Part shown: in pieces, positions 13,260 to 25,983 of the stretch
How positions within the stretch are numbered: the stretch's first letter is position 1
How the letters are laid out: each line of letters begins with the position of its first letter
From: Rhabditoides inermis
Taxonomy: Eukaryota; Nematoda; Chromadorea; Rhabditida; Rhabditidae
Direction: 5' to 3'
Assembly (NCBI GenBank): GCA_963966185.1
Contig: CAWZYM010000244.1
Span: 554,501-618,500, forward strand
DNA length: 64,000 nucleotides
Program-made: the position numbers and the translations under genes
Notes under the pieces: model-generated
Told to the model about the DNA's origin: nothing
The model's input: the letters and a program-made list of their open reading frames with translations, nothing else
Databases searched by the model: none

Positions 13260-16200
13260 TCATCGATACACTAGAAAGAAGCCACAGTTGTCGCCACCGG
13301 TTGGCAAACGAAGGCGCAGTGCATTCTTGCCTCCGCCCACCTTCATCCTGTTGATCACCACCCGCAGCACTGTCCGCCACACGATGATCGAGTGGTCCAC
13401 CTGGTCGTGACTTAACTCCTGCAACATTCATCCTCTTTCTCACATTATTCATAAGTCATTTTCCAGAGTTGGTATCCGCTCAAGTCGTTAATATGTCAAC
13501 ATGAGAAGAGTTAGGTAGAAAAAGAAGTCAGATGAAAACTATTTTTGTGAAAGAGGACAAGAAGCTAGGATGAGTGGTTTGCGTGCAGTGTACCTTGGAG
13601 AGTACCTGACGGAAGTGATACAGTGTGCACTCGATGAACACTCCCCAGTGGTACGCCTTAAGTATTGAAAATTATTCAAAACCATGTTTTTTTTAAATTT
13701 ACTATATGTCTATTATTGATGGAATTTCTACATCATAGCGGTCTTTCAAGATCAGGTGTACTTGATTCATGTTTTTTTAGTTGTTGCTCATGATGATAGT
13801 ATGTACATTCACACACTCGGTGTTCGGTGTTTGTTTTTAGTGACTCAAGTAAAACCTATTTAAATCCAACATCAGAATCAAAATTTCCTGTTTGTTTTCT
13901 CACAATCCATGTGTTATTGTTAACTCCATCCGTTATCAGTGAATTCGAAAATTCAAAAAACAAACAAAAAGGTGCCGGTATATAATGAGAGCCCTATTTT
14001 TCTCATTTTTTTTGTTGAACACCTGAACTTCAAAAAAAGTTATGTACGAAAAGAGAGAGAAGATAGTAGGTACATTAACACACTCGGTGTTTGTTTAATT
14101 TTCAAGTGTTCGAAGATATAATGCTGATGAGCCTATGTACCATGCACTATGCTCACAAAACGACTAGCGCTCCGGCGCGCTGTCGCGCGCCTCCGCGCTA
14201 GAACATGAAAATTAGAAGAATAGAAATTCATACAAGTTTTTGGTTATGTTCAATACTACTGTTTATCCACAAATTCATAACATTTTGACGAGTGAAACGA
14301 ATTATTAACGTAAAGAAGATTAGTCGATTGATGTATTGATTGCACTGATAAGTATGTTGTCTAGGAGCGGGGTAATAATAATAATAACAATAATAACTGG
14401 TTTGCAAGTCCTATAGTAAGCTGCCGCGCGCTTCACCTATCAATGTCTATGAAAAGAATAATGATATATTTCTTTTTTCTGAACTGTACTTTTCTATGCT
14501 CCCAAAAACTAAATGCGCTCAGGCACAAGTCAGCATCGCTCTGATATTAGCCCTCCTCCTTCTATCTCTCCCTCTTTCTCCCCTCTCTTCTCGCTCTCTC
14601 CTTCCTCTCTTTATCTCCCTGCTTTCTCTTTATTTTTTTTCGTTTTTCTTCCAGTGTTAAAGACACAGTGGCGACTTATTTCTGTCACAACCTGCCACAA
14701 CTCATCATTTTCACACGAGCAAAACATTTGGCCGTGGGATCGAACCGGCGAAGATCGGGGGCCACAATGCAGCGCACATGCTCTGAGCCATGAAGCTATT
14801 GACTAAGCGTTGTTCAATTGCGCTTATGTCTCCGACCCCAATTTGCAGTATTGAAGCGTTGGCGGGAAATTCAAATTTTCATCTGAATCCTTGGCAGTGT
14901 CAGATTCGAAAGTAACGCAGAATCGTCGTTCTTTCGAAAAAAAAATGCAAATGTGTTAGGTTAACATGGTTTTAAAAAAATACTCCGTGTCAAATAAGTC
15001 GCCACTGTTCCTTTCATGCTACGAAAACAGACAGTTCTGCTTTTCTGTTTCTGCAACATCTTCCCCTCACTAATCTCTTTCTCTCTTTCTTTCTCTTTTT
15101 TATCTATCTCTTTTTCTTTTTCCCTCTCTTCCTCTTTCTCTTTCTCTCAGGTCTCCTCTCGCGCGTGCACCTTTTGATAAATTGGCTATATCTTTCTCAC
15201 ATTGTAACCACTCAGGTTGAATTTTACGGAAAAAAGGTACGGAAAAAAAGCTGTTTTTTGAATTTTCTTTTTCCCTCTCTTCCTCTTTCTCTTTCTCTCA
15301 GGTCTCCTCTCGCGCGTGCACCTTTTGATAAATTGGCTATATCTTTCTCACATTGTAACCACTCAGGTTGAATTTTACGGAAAAAAGGTACGGGAAAAAA
15401 GCTGTTTTTTGAATTTTCTTTTTCCCTCTCTTCCTCTTTCTCTTTCTCTCAGGTCTCCTCTCGCGCGTGCACCTTTTGATAAATTGGCTATATCTTTCTC
15501 ACATTGTAACCACTCAGGTTGAATTTTACGGAAAAAAGGTACGGAACAAAAGCTGTTTTTTGAACGTAATTACGGAAAATAAAACAGAGATGTCTTTCTG
15601 CAAAGTTTCACGCGAATCGATTCAGTAGAAACGGAGATAATCTTGCGGACACACATGAAAAAGTGAAAAAGTGACCATTTTTGGTAGTATTTTGACCAAA
15701 AAGAGAGGTAATGAAAGCAAAATTGAGAACTGTCACAGAATGGACTGCATCACAAGACGTAAACTCAACTATCAGTCAAGTTTCTTGCAAATTGGTTTTG
15801 TATGAATCGAGTTATGACCGCGGAAATACTAAAAATCGCAAAAGTGAGGCGAGAGCGCGCGCGCGGCTCTTGCTAATTTGGCTATATTTTCCTTACACCG
15901 TAACCAATGATGATGAAACTGGCAGGTTAGTGACAGAACTAATTGTTGAAAGTAATTACAGAACAAGAAGCGAAACTGTTTCTTAGGTGAGAAGCTTTTG
16001 CAGCGGACAGCACCAAAATCGGCGAATTTTGAGGTTTTTCTACCAAATATAGGCAATGAGTGTAATTGGAGAGTAATCACAAAGTGGACTGCATCCTGAA
16101 GTACTATGTAAACTTTTCGCAAAGTTTGACGCAAATCGGTTCGGTAGAAACGGAGTTATGCCCGCGGACACACAAGAAAAAGTGCAAAAGTGACCATTTT

Positions 16201-18160
16201 TGGTGGTTTTTTGACCAAATATGGACGTAGAGGAGGAGTTGAGAGGTGCCTGAATTTTGTCGTCGTCCTTGGAAGAGAACACAACTTTTTACCAAGTTTC
16301 ATGGGAATCGGTTGAGTTTGAAGCTAGTTATGACTCTGGAATGACGGACACCATAGGACATTTTAGTAGAAAAGGCGATTGTTCTGTATTAATTAAAAAA
16401 TACCAAAATGTAATCTTCGAATTGAGAATCTATTTTTGAACATACTCTGAATCCCTTGTTCTCTGCCAGTCTTCCATGCACTCTTCCCAGATTGTCCAGC
16501 ACTGGTTCGATCGCCGACGGATTATCGATCGAGTTCGCTATCGATTCGATCACCTGAAAAGAGAAATCAGACACGCCAAACAGTGAACATCGATTCGATA
16601 TCGACAATCCAAGTTAGTAGAAGATACCCGCTGGTTTTTGTTTTAAAGGATTTCTCCGGACAATGTAATCTTGCTTGATTTTCAGGTTGAGGTCGCATTC
16701 GTTTTCGTCAATGAAACCTTCTTTTGAAATTGTACAAACGTGGAAAAGTTGTTTGTATTTTTATCAATTTTTTCTGCGCAAACAGAGCTTCAAAACAAAG
16801 TCTTCATTGAAGAGAACGAAATCGACCCTATACTGTAGATCAGGGAAAAATACATTGTCCGGATACATCCGCTAGAATCCGCAAGAGGCGTTTGAGAGAA
16901 AGGTTCCTCAGAATCTTTGCGAGAACAATGTGATGCTGATAGATGTTAAGTATCAGGATGTTAGAAAATAGTTATGTTTCGATTTTGGTATTGCTAATTT
17001 ATCTCGGAAGCGATAGGAGGGGCGCACTCTCGCTCCCGCCATTCAGCGAGTGCCTGCACTGCCTGTGGGTCGCAATCGCGCAATTTCAATCGCGCCGCAT
17101 TAGCGACTGCGTCTGTTGAGATGCCAGGCCCAAATTCGATTCCGGGTGGTTTTGTACTATGTGGTTTTACAATGAAATGACATCGGAGTCGTAAATTTCC
17201 CTATCAGCGTTAGCTAAATTAATTTTTGCATAATTTACACAATTTTGAACTCGATAAGATGCGTGAACTGTTGGTTATGCTGATAAAAATGTTTTGTGGT
17301 TTACGCCAATGTAAACAGATTTCTATGAGCTTCAATAAAAGTGCAGTCATTATCTTTTAAAAGGACTGGCGTAAGAGTTGAGTTTGTTTTCATCGACGTA
17401 ATGTGATGGTAAACAAACATGCTCCTATCGTTGATGGTATTTGATGCCTCAACCTCAACGTCAATTTGGAGATGTAACATCTCTCCTACACTTCAATGCA
17501 GAAAGAGCAGGTTTGTTCACTATTTTGATTAATAAAATGCATGAGCTTTTGTTGCATTACGTAGATTGAAAAAAAAACTCAATTCTTGCGCCAGTCCTTG
17601 AAAAAAATTGATGTTTGTTCAATCCTTATCTGCTTATTTGATCGTTATCGACATGATAGTGTCACTTTCACTCACTTGCATGAATCTGAGTCCGTGGAAC
17701 TGAATCATCTCCTTACTTCTCTTATCGCCTTGTTTCATGAATGGGAACATCTGAAAAAATGTTTTAAAAACAAATCCAAGTACGAAAAGGAATGCGAAAC
17801 GAGAGAAAAGGAGATCAGAGTTCAGAGAGGGACGTTTTTTTGTATTTTTTTGTCTTTTTTCGTTAATATTTTTTATAATAGTTCTAGGAGTGGTGAGGTC
17901 AGGTCGTCAGGTTGACGTTTTGGTGTGTTTACTCTTTGGATATGTACAAACGTGAGATCTGCTTTTTCGTACGTGACGTATTTCAAATTTCAATTTTTCA
18001 TGGTTGTAGTCATAGAGTGTACCTGTTTAGTGTCGGGGCTCTGGCTGAATATCATCTCGAAAATGTTGACTGCGCACTCTCGAATCTTCTTTTGAACAAC
18101 GGCGAACGAAGCTCGAATCAACTGTTTGTCCTCGCAAGACAGCTTCTCAATCGGCTCCAT
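13260..18160 (-). CDS. Globin, 176 aa, five exons
   Basis: Exons 18023-18160, 17676-17750, 16446-16553, 13606-13656 and 13260-13418 are all joined in phase 0 and give 176 residues. Helices in order: A/B (IEKLSCEDKQLIRASFAVVQ), C-D (IFEMIF, MFPFMKQGDKRSKEM), E (MIQFHGLRFMQVIESIA, with the His a candidate distal E7), F (LDNLGRVHGRLAENKGF, with the candidate proximal F8 His), G (AYHWGVFIECTLYHF), H (DHSIIVWRTVLRVVINRM). These follow the globin pattern, including LGxxH and the Trp of helix G. Probable role: haem-based oxygen binding or sensing; no signal peptide, so intracellular. The C-terminus runs on after helix H by about 25 residues (ending CGFFLVYR). Introns are long (roughly 270 to 2,790 nt) and hold a MITE, a tRNA-bearing MITE and a 151-bp tandem repeat. 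Nematodes carry many diverged globins of this type. Confidence 0.85.
14655..15016. mobile_element. MITE with ACAGTGGCGACTTATT ends and tRNA-like module
   Basis: Left end ttaaagacacagtggcgact and right end aagtcgccactgttcctt form a terminal inverted repeat of about 20 bp. The interior holds a tRNA-like segment on the minus strand (14722-14795) with box A TGGCTCAGAGC and box B GGTTCGATCCC. Lies in a globin intron. Confidence 0.65.
15121..15565. repeat. Three tandem copies of a 151-bp repeat
   Basis: Copies begin at 15121, 15272 and 15423 and differ by only a few bases. Each has a CT-rich head, ctctcaggtctcctctcgcg, and an AT-rich tail. Recently amplified. Lies in a globin intron. Confidence 0.95.
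15566..16300. repeat. Diverged repeats related to the 151-bp unit
   Basis: Motifs such as gtgaccatttttggt, cggacacaca and ggctatattttcc recur two or three times at irregular spacing, like an old version of the tandem array to the left. No gene seen. Confidence 0.5.
16646..16874. mobile_element. TTAA-flanked MITE, copy 2
   Basis: Clearly homologous to 3892-4112 along its whole length, in the same orientation (shared core gaaaccttcttttgaaattg). The right end is degraded (ggatacatccgct). Lies in a globin intron. Confidence 0.75.
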
Positions 18161-19105
18161 CCCTGCAATGCAGATTTTGTGATACTATGAAATCTTGATA
18201 CAATTCTTTTTATCATGCAATCAAACAAATAACGTCAAACTGAATCGACATTAGTCCCACTGAAGGAGACTGAAATGTCAACAGACAGTGAGAAGGAAAT
18301 ACACAAAACACAACATATGTTTTTTATGAAAAGAATGAGCGTCATGAGAGCGGTCTACTATATCATTCCGCAACGCACTAACACGAAAAAAACGAAAAGC
18401 TGCCTTTTCACATGTGCTGTAGTGAACCGCAAACAGAATTAGTGTTACTGGAAAACTATCATTTAGATTTCGTTTTAACTGGAAATGGCTATTTTGCATT
18501 TAAGTACTTATTTTGAAAACATGAAAAACTGCTGTTGTATGAATCATAAAAATGAACTATCAAATGGCCAACATCTGTTTATGTTGGTTGAAAAGCACAC
18601 TATACCGTTAACTTGATATCAAAAATTGCACATTTGATATTTGATGAATTTCGTACAAATCCCTACTAGGAAACAGAAAATGTGTTGATGAGAAACTGTG
18701 GGTTCGATCCTCAAAAGGAAAGTTGTATGTAATGTTCTGTGAAACCAAATCAAAGTACGAAAAAGCATGCGCAGACGTTTTTCGTTGCTAAACTTCACAC
18801 GAATACACATGATATAGGTATTCAAGTACAATCTTTTGCAAATGTTTCTATAGTATTTTGTCACAAGAGAAAAAAACATTTCTGAAATAATAAACACTAC
18901 AGTATATACATGTTCAAGAAATCAATTGACAATGGGAATACGCCATGTATATATTTACCTATGGGATATCTTCAACGTTCAAAACAAAACTAATGAACAG
19001 AGAACAAAACCATAAATATAGATAGGTTTTCCATATTGCCATATGCATGTCCACAGAGGATAATCTAATGGAGTGTGGTTGAGGGACTTACATGTTATGC
19101 ACATC

Positions 19106-19107
<2 letters not shown>

Positions 19108-19145
<38 letters not shown>

Positions 19146-19315
19146 AGGCAAACGAGGGAGACGAGGAGAGAGAAGAAGGGAAAAGAGGGAAAAGGAAAAG
19201 ATAGTGAGAGAAATAAAGAGAGCAGAGAGCAAAGAGCCGTTACCCGCTAGAAGACAAACGGTTGGGTGAAAGCGGAAATAGACACTCGAGACACCCAAAC
19301 CGCGAATTCATTAAT

Positions 19316-19362
<47 letters not shown>

Positions 19363-19491
19363 AACTGAATATTTCATATTTACTTCGTTTGTCGGTGATC
19401 GTGAAATAGACAGAAAGAGAGGGGAAATGAGAGAGGGAGAAAGAAAGAGGAGGGAGAGGAGGAAGAGGAAAGAAGAGAGCGAGAGAGAGAG

Positions 19492-19589
<98 letters not shown>

Positions 19590-19625
19590 GGAGAAGAAGA
19601 GAAGGAGAAGGAAAAAGAGAGAAAG
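19108..19625. repeat. GA / CT / GAAA microsatellite cluster
   Basis: GA run 19108-19141, CT run 19318-19360, then GA-rich with a GAAA block at 19495-19538 and a pure GA run to 19580. The opposite-sense runs could fold on each other. Confidence 0.95.
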
Positions 19626-20773
19626 AATGGTGTGAAGCGGCTACGCCAGTATGTAATTGCAATATAAATGGTCGGTTTTGAAACGCAAATGAAAACTCGG
19701 TACACCCACAAGCTTATTATTTGATAAACGTTTTTTTCTAAGATGAATAACAGATTGTTTCCTGTTTGCCCAAGAACTACCCGACAATGACGTTAACACT
19801 ACGCATTTATCACCCACAATTGTGTTGCACTACAAGTGAGTTAGGTTGAGTTAACCTCAGGTATGTAACTACATAATTTATTTCATGTTCACAACAATGG
19901 CAACCCATATAGACCCAGTGATCTATTTTAAATTTCAATCATTTATGTATCATGACAAGACACAAACTTTTTGAAACGCAGGTTGAACAAAGTTTGACGT
20001 TCTCGCGATAATGAAAAAAAGATCAGCAGATCGCATTGAGTGAACGCTTATTTTCTCATTTTCGCCGCTCAAAAACGTACGGCATCTATATGTGCAACAT
20101 CAAGGATTAGTTGTGAACAGTGCGGGAGAAAGAGATAGAATACACAAAAACACTGTGAACCTGTTAAACGTGATATCATTGAACTATTCTTGGTAAAGTG
20201 AGCTTGCGAAAGAATGTGAGGAAATACTTAAAATCGTCAAGAGATTATTTGACGAAGACTACTGTCGATGAAACAGATTGAACTGTGAACATGACATCAT
20301 TCTCAACTTTTTTTTCGATACACGATCATTTATTGTGTACAAATGCATTGTCGATTACGGTAACAATAAAAAAGGTTGAGACGACTCAAACAGTTGATAA
20401 AACACATATGACGTATATTTCAAACTCAATTCGGAAATTCTCAGCCAGAAAAAAATACACTCAACCGGAGCACTTATCTAGAAAAGAGAGAAACGGGGAC
20501 GGTTTTAATGCGCGCACTAAAGCGAATCGGAAGACAGAAAGCTTCACAAAACCCACGTCAGCTACCGTATTCCGTATACTTGGTATTGCATGCTTTGCAA
20601 GATTGCAAGTGTTAATTGCAATGAAAATTAACTGAATTAGAATGAGAATGTTTCCACTACACATGTTGTAGGAGTGAATAGAATTTGAAATAGTCGTCAG
20701 AAGCACGCGGTTTGGAGAGGCGTGAGAGATTGATGAGGCCGGACTAAAAAAAGGAGGACAGCGATGTGTGTGT

Positions 20774-20774
<1 letters not shown>

Positions 20775-20833
<59 letters not shown>
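20775..20833. repeat. (GA)n microsatellite
   Basis: GA run of about 58 bp, intergenic. Confidence 0.97.
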
Positions 20834-20835
<2 letters not shown>

Positions 20836-23320
20836 GAGAGACTGGTGTTACTTTCAGAGATACGAAGTGCGGAAGTGGTGTGGAAAAGAGTTCCCTGTTT
20901 GAAGTTTCGCCTATTCTAACTCCGACCTTGAAATTGCGAGTTCGACTGCCCTTCGTGTATCTAGTGGAAAAGATAATGCATATGCATACATAGGTAGTAC
21001 AAGAAACATAGACAGTGCACATTAAAATGTATACATTCAACATCATATTATGTATTATACATCCACCAGACGTTGCCCGCATGTTAATCAACGCTAGGCT
21101 TTGCACTTGAGCCTCCTTTTTCAAAAGAAAGAAAGAAACAACCTCACGCATTACTGAAAAGAGAGACGATTGAAATGGAATGAATCATTGCTTAAGCTGC
21201 TGCCAACCTAACCTAAAGCCCTTGTGAAGGAGGGGCTAGAAAATGGAGAGGCGTATGCAAAAACCCCTCCACACAATCAGTTGTGTTACGAGGTGTCGAG
21301 GACCCTTCAGACATCGCATCTCTTTCTCTCACTCTCTCCATCTCTCTCTCTCTCACTCTCTCTCTTTCTTTTTTTCTCTCTCTCTCTCCCCTTCTCGCTG
21401 ATTCACCGGAAATTTGCACAGAGCACACAGACAGACATTTCGAATTGGAAGCGCAGACTCATTAATTGACGTCTCCTCAACTGTCTTCCTCGATTTAAAG
21501 ACGTCTGTGTTTTTTTCAAAGAAAATAACGGACAAACTCGAGTCTCGCCCGCAAGACACAGTCGCTGTCAGGAGAGATTGGAAGTGAAGTGTGGTACATG
21601 TGCGGCAAACAACTTTCGGAAATCGCAGTCATCGTGGATATGTATGTACGTATTTTCATTACAGCTTAGTTAAACATGAACTCACATACGTTGCGTGTGA
21701 GCATATGTTTTTTGTGTGAATAATTTGTACTTACTTCCTCACACTCGATACTTAGATCCTGTTTGCTTGAGGTAGCGCGGATGCCATCTTTTTCCACACA
21801 CTGACCGCCTCTTGCAGACAGCAAGTGCTCTTTCTCTCACGGTGAACAATCGAGTAGAAGTAAGAAGTCACGTCGTTCGAAGCTCGGTAGTATGGCAGAA
21901 AGCGAACGCGCCTACTCATCTATCATGCTTGAGTTCGAATTCGCGAAATGAATTAGTTAACTCTGTCATATGACTATTTTGAAAACCTACAAGTTATTTT
22001 CATGTAAGTTATTTTTTTCACATTTTAACATTTAAATTAAGCAAGTTCAAGAAAAATTGCGTAAATATGTAGTTGTGTGATTTTCCGTGGAAAACTTTCA
22101 ATTTATTGTTTCGTTTCATTGTGCATAAAACTTTTATGAATACTGTGACTTTTCATCGTTTAGATATTATTCAGTGGGATAATCAGAATGATCACGTTTT
22201 CTCGCACGGTTTGTGTGAAACGCGTCGGAAAGTTTGCTTGTTGTACACAGTGACAAATACCATTAAGAAGAAAATTACCGTTGATTGTGCATTTCTTCAG
22301 CTTTCCGTTTATAACAGTATTTGTCATGGCAAAATATCATGGGTTATGTGAAACGAAAACATTGTTTGTGTTCTACGAAATCTGTTCCTACTCATACAAA
22401 GCGGTCTTTTGACATAGTGCAAAGTTGAAATTCATGAACAAGATTGAGACGGGTGACGAGTGTTTCAATAGTGAGAGACATCTTATCCAGCAGCGAGGTA
22501 CCGGAACAGAAAAGAGTAATAAATGGAAGAGACGACAGAGCGAGACGATTCGACACATATATGTACATAGTTGGTTCACCGTTTCGAGCTTGTGGAAGAA
22601 CCAACGCAGACAAACGAGAAAATCAAGCGGATGCGCTTGTCTATACTTGATCATTTCTAGATGCGCTGCATGCTAAAGAGTTTGAAAAGTTTTGAACACT
22701 TGACAATGACGTTGGTAAAGGTTGCGTACACTTTGATTTTGGCCACATGAGTTGTTACTACCAGTTAATTAGTTAATATGTTTTGTATTTGTTTATGTTT
22801 CCTAAACAAGAAAGTGAACATGTTTTGGGAGAAGGGGCGACTGACGATGGTTCTGGCTGAAAAAAAACTTTTGATAACGCAAGATCAATGTTGTTTTTGA
22901 GCTTCAGAAAATACAAGTAGTGTCTTTTTACAGCATCTCTCAAATATCAGACAATCAGACTGTATGGAAAGCAAAACAGTCAAGTACGAAATTGATTTTC
23001 ATGCGCAAGTTCAAGTTACTACGTTTATTTCAAGCCATCCTTTCTCGCGAAAATCAAAGTACTCGCTCATGCAAAGTCCTCGCTTAAGAAGTTTCTCTCA
23101 AAGCAAAGTACTCGCTTATAAGTACATACTCGCGTAAAGAGATTCACTTTCTCCTAATCCAATGCAGCAAAAGCACATGCATGAAACGTTTACAAATACT
23201 AACACAAACCTGCAGATACATTTGTTGATACTAACCAGTGAACACAAAGACAAAGACACATGCACAAGTACACGGCCTGACTCGCATCCACTGATTTGAG
23301 TGATAGGAAACGTACGCGAC

Positions 23321-24366
23321 TCACACGGGCAGCTTGCGCACTCGTCTTGGCGGATTCTTATGAAAACTTGGTCATATACACCGTTTTTCATGCTGATTCC
23401 GAATATGAGCATAACTTTTCCTAAATGGTTGTTTGAAACCAATTTGGACAGCCACCGAATAGACTACCCATGAAAATGACCTGTCGACAACAGCAGCGTG
23501 GCCGAATGAATAGTGAGTTGGTAAGTTGGAAATGACAGTCAAAATGACAGGTGCGGTACCGATGCAATGCCGCTATGCGGCAAAACTTTTTGCCAGTTCT
23601 CTTTGGCGGCGTATGTCGCCCTGTCGTCTCTCGATAATTGTGCGAACCTGAAGTTGGATATCTGGAAAGCTGGCTCCGAAGAAAGGAATAGTTGGTGTCG
23701 ATAATCTTATTGTTACTCCCGACAAAACGTCACATATCATGACGAAGATGCACATGATAGAATGTGTATGCCCGTGACAATCTCATACTAATCTACTTCA
23801 TGACCCTCTATGTGTTCTCTGACGACAAGTTCCTTCACATGAGGCAATATGCTTGGCACAAGTCTGGATACACTGATACCCGTCCTCCAACGTTTGTCAC
23901 TCCAGCGGATTACTGTTTCAAAGGAACCGTCAAAACAAAACGCCACACATGTCCCACTCCTTCCTTCATTAGATGTCCCCGTTGCGAAAAGTATTATTGC
24001 TTTGATTGTATGGTTATGAACAAACATCGTTGCTAGAAACGATTCTCGAAATAAATTTGTGCTTATTATATAAAGTTGTTATTATTCCATCTTGCAAAAA
24101 GTTTCGCCGCATAGCGGCATGGCATCGGTCCCGCACCTGTCATTTTGACTGTCATTTCCAACTTACCAACTCACTATCCATTCGGCCACGCTGCTGTTGT
24201 CGACAGGTCATTTTCATGGGTAGTCTATTCGGTGGCTGTCCAAATTGGTTTCAAACAACCATTTAGGAAAAGTTATGCTCATATTCGGAATCGGCATGAA
24301 AAACTGTGTATATGACCATGTTTTCATAAGAATCCGCCAAGACGAGTGCGCAAGCTGCCCGTGTCA
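23321..24366. mobile_element. DNA transposon with about 275-bp terminal inverted repeats
   Basis: 23321-23594 and 24093-24366 are inverted copies with only scattered differences (for example gccgctatgcgg against ccgcatagcggc). The 500 bp between them contain the Cys-rich ORF at 23764-24036. Target duplications not resolved. Confidence 0.8.
23764..24036 (+). pseudogene. Cys-rich fragment inside the TIR element, possible transposase C-terminus
   Basis: Open frame of 90 codons ending TAG. The C-terminal part has RCPRCEKYYCFDCMVMNKHRC-like spacing (two CxxC pairs and a final His/Cys), which looks like a zinc-binding knuckle; upstream TFVTPADYCFKGTVKTK. Some DNA transposases end with such Cys-rich domains, but no DDE core is visible here, so it is at most a remnant or accessory ORF. 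The family is not assigned. Confidence 0.35.
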
Positions 24367-25712
24367 GACACGCGACGCGTCCCTCATGTTAGAGACATTC
24401 TCATCCTCTTTGTCCATTCCGAATTGCCACAGAACTTGGGCCTAGCCTAGTACATAGATAGTGAGCGCGTTCGATCACTTTGATTTCTGGAGCCTCACGC
24501 GTAGCTTGCGTCTGGGTTTACTGTTCAGTGAACAAATGATTGACATTCTGGTTAAATGTATTCACGATACGATCACATTATCGATATCGTTTTAATTAAT
24601 TAATTAATTTATTGCAGAATGATATCCGCGTCACACAAAAAAAATATGAGCAATCAAAGATATACGAGAAAGATTATGACGAATTTTCAAAGAAAAAAAA
24701 TAAAAACGATTGACTACTACACTATACACGTTTCATCGTAGATAGGGGGATGCTTTCATCCAGCCCGCGGGAGGGACAGGAGCGATGGAGGAAATCACTC
24801 GCGAAGCCGCGAGGCTTGCACTAGACAAGAGCATCCATATCACAACAAATCACGTGTAGAATGCGAAAAAAAAAGAATATGGAATGATTTGAAGAAAAGG
24901 GAAGGGGAAAATTATATGCAGTGCAATAGTGGGTAGGCGTCCACAATTGTGTGTGGGTCTGGTCTTGGTGGGCTCATAGATGTGGCAGGGAGAGAGTGTG
25001 TGTGGGAACACTTTTGTGACTTGAACGGTGCGGCAAAGGTGTAAAGGTGTTGTACTCCTTGACCATGGATAGCGGAAGCGGGGAGTGTATGGAGCGAGCG
25101 GATCGAAGGGCACCAGTCAGTGGATAGAGTATCCACCGAATTCATGACTCACCAACATGGACTACTGTGCTAAAATCTTACAGAGACAATTTAAGTTGCT
25201 TAGATAGATTGATTTTAGAGAGCTTGTTGCGAAAGTGTATTGATTTTTGTGATTGGAAAAAGTGAGGATGAGATTTCTTTAGAATAATTATATGTCTTGC
25301 GACGCGAAGAGTGAAGTAGTTGAAACGTATAGTGTTACGTGTGAAGGGGATCTGTAGACCAAAAGATCCTTGTCTACCATGCGTTGGTTTGTACTTGAAA
25401 TACTGCAAAAAAGCGTGTGGCTGTCTCTCCCTTGAGCATTTTGAACGAGAGAGTGAGATCGTGAGACGCACGACGCTCAGTGAGGGTTTTGAGATCAAGA
25501 ATGCGCAATCGGAACTCATAGGAGGGCATCGACTGGGGATAGCCACTGTCTGGGTAACAACGATAGAATACTATGCGAGTCCAGTATTGTTGCACTTTTT
25601 CTAAAGCACGTATATAGTCGGATTGGATCCTATATGCCATCCGTGACATTTCACATGTTGTGCAGTTTCGTGCATCACAACATGTATACCTTCAAAGATC
25701 CAAAACGCTTTG

Positions 25713-25790
25713 TGAGAGGGAATCGAACCCATGGGCAGCTCGCAACGATCGCGCGCTGGCGGCGCGCTCTACCACTGCGCCATTTAGGCT
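25713..25790 (-). other. tRNA-like module, left arm
   Basis: Box A TGGCGCAGTGGTAGAGC, a GC-rich stem with loop CCGCCAG, and box B GGGTTCGATTCC. The region between anticodon arm and T arm is too long and the T stem is imperfect, so not called a real tRNA gene. Confidence 0.55.
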
Positions 25791-25904
25791 CACTCTAGGA
25801 GGTCATTGATTCTCGCCGATATGTTTGCTCGTTAACTCTCATCATAGTACACTCAAGTGGCCAGTGGAGCTACATGTGCTCTCCCTTCGATCTCTTAAAC
25901 ACTG

Positions 25905-25983
25905 CATCTATGGCGCAGTGGTAGAGCGCGCCGCCAGTGCGCAATCGCTGCGTGCTGCTCATGGGTTCGATTCCTACTCATGG
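25905..25983 (+). other. tRNA-like module, right arm
   Basis: Homologous to 25713-25790 in the opposite orientation, box A TGGCGCAGTGGTAGAGC, box B GGGTTCGATTCC. Confidence 0.55.

Larger units (their letters stand above)
18161..23320. other. Gene-poor region
   Basis: AT-rich DNA with microsatellites. An open frame around 21416-21590 (plus strand, containing SLIDVSSTVFLDLKTSVFF) has no start codon and no clear splice sites; I do not call it. Confidence 0.5.

Noticed and set aside
17085..17150. tRNA-like sequence with aattcgattcc
   Set aside because: Box B only, no convincing box A or stems.
19075..19711. Arg-Glu and Ser-Leu repeat frames here and at other GA/CT tracts
   Set aside because: Microsatellite translation; no homology or splice context.
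21416..21593. Open plus-strand frame containing SLIDVSSTVFLDLKTSVFF
   Set aside because: No start codon, no clear acceptor, no neighbouring exons; may be chance.
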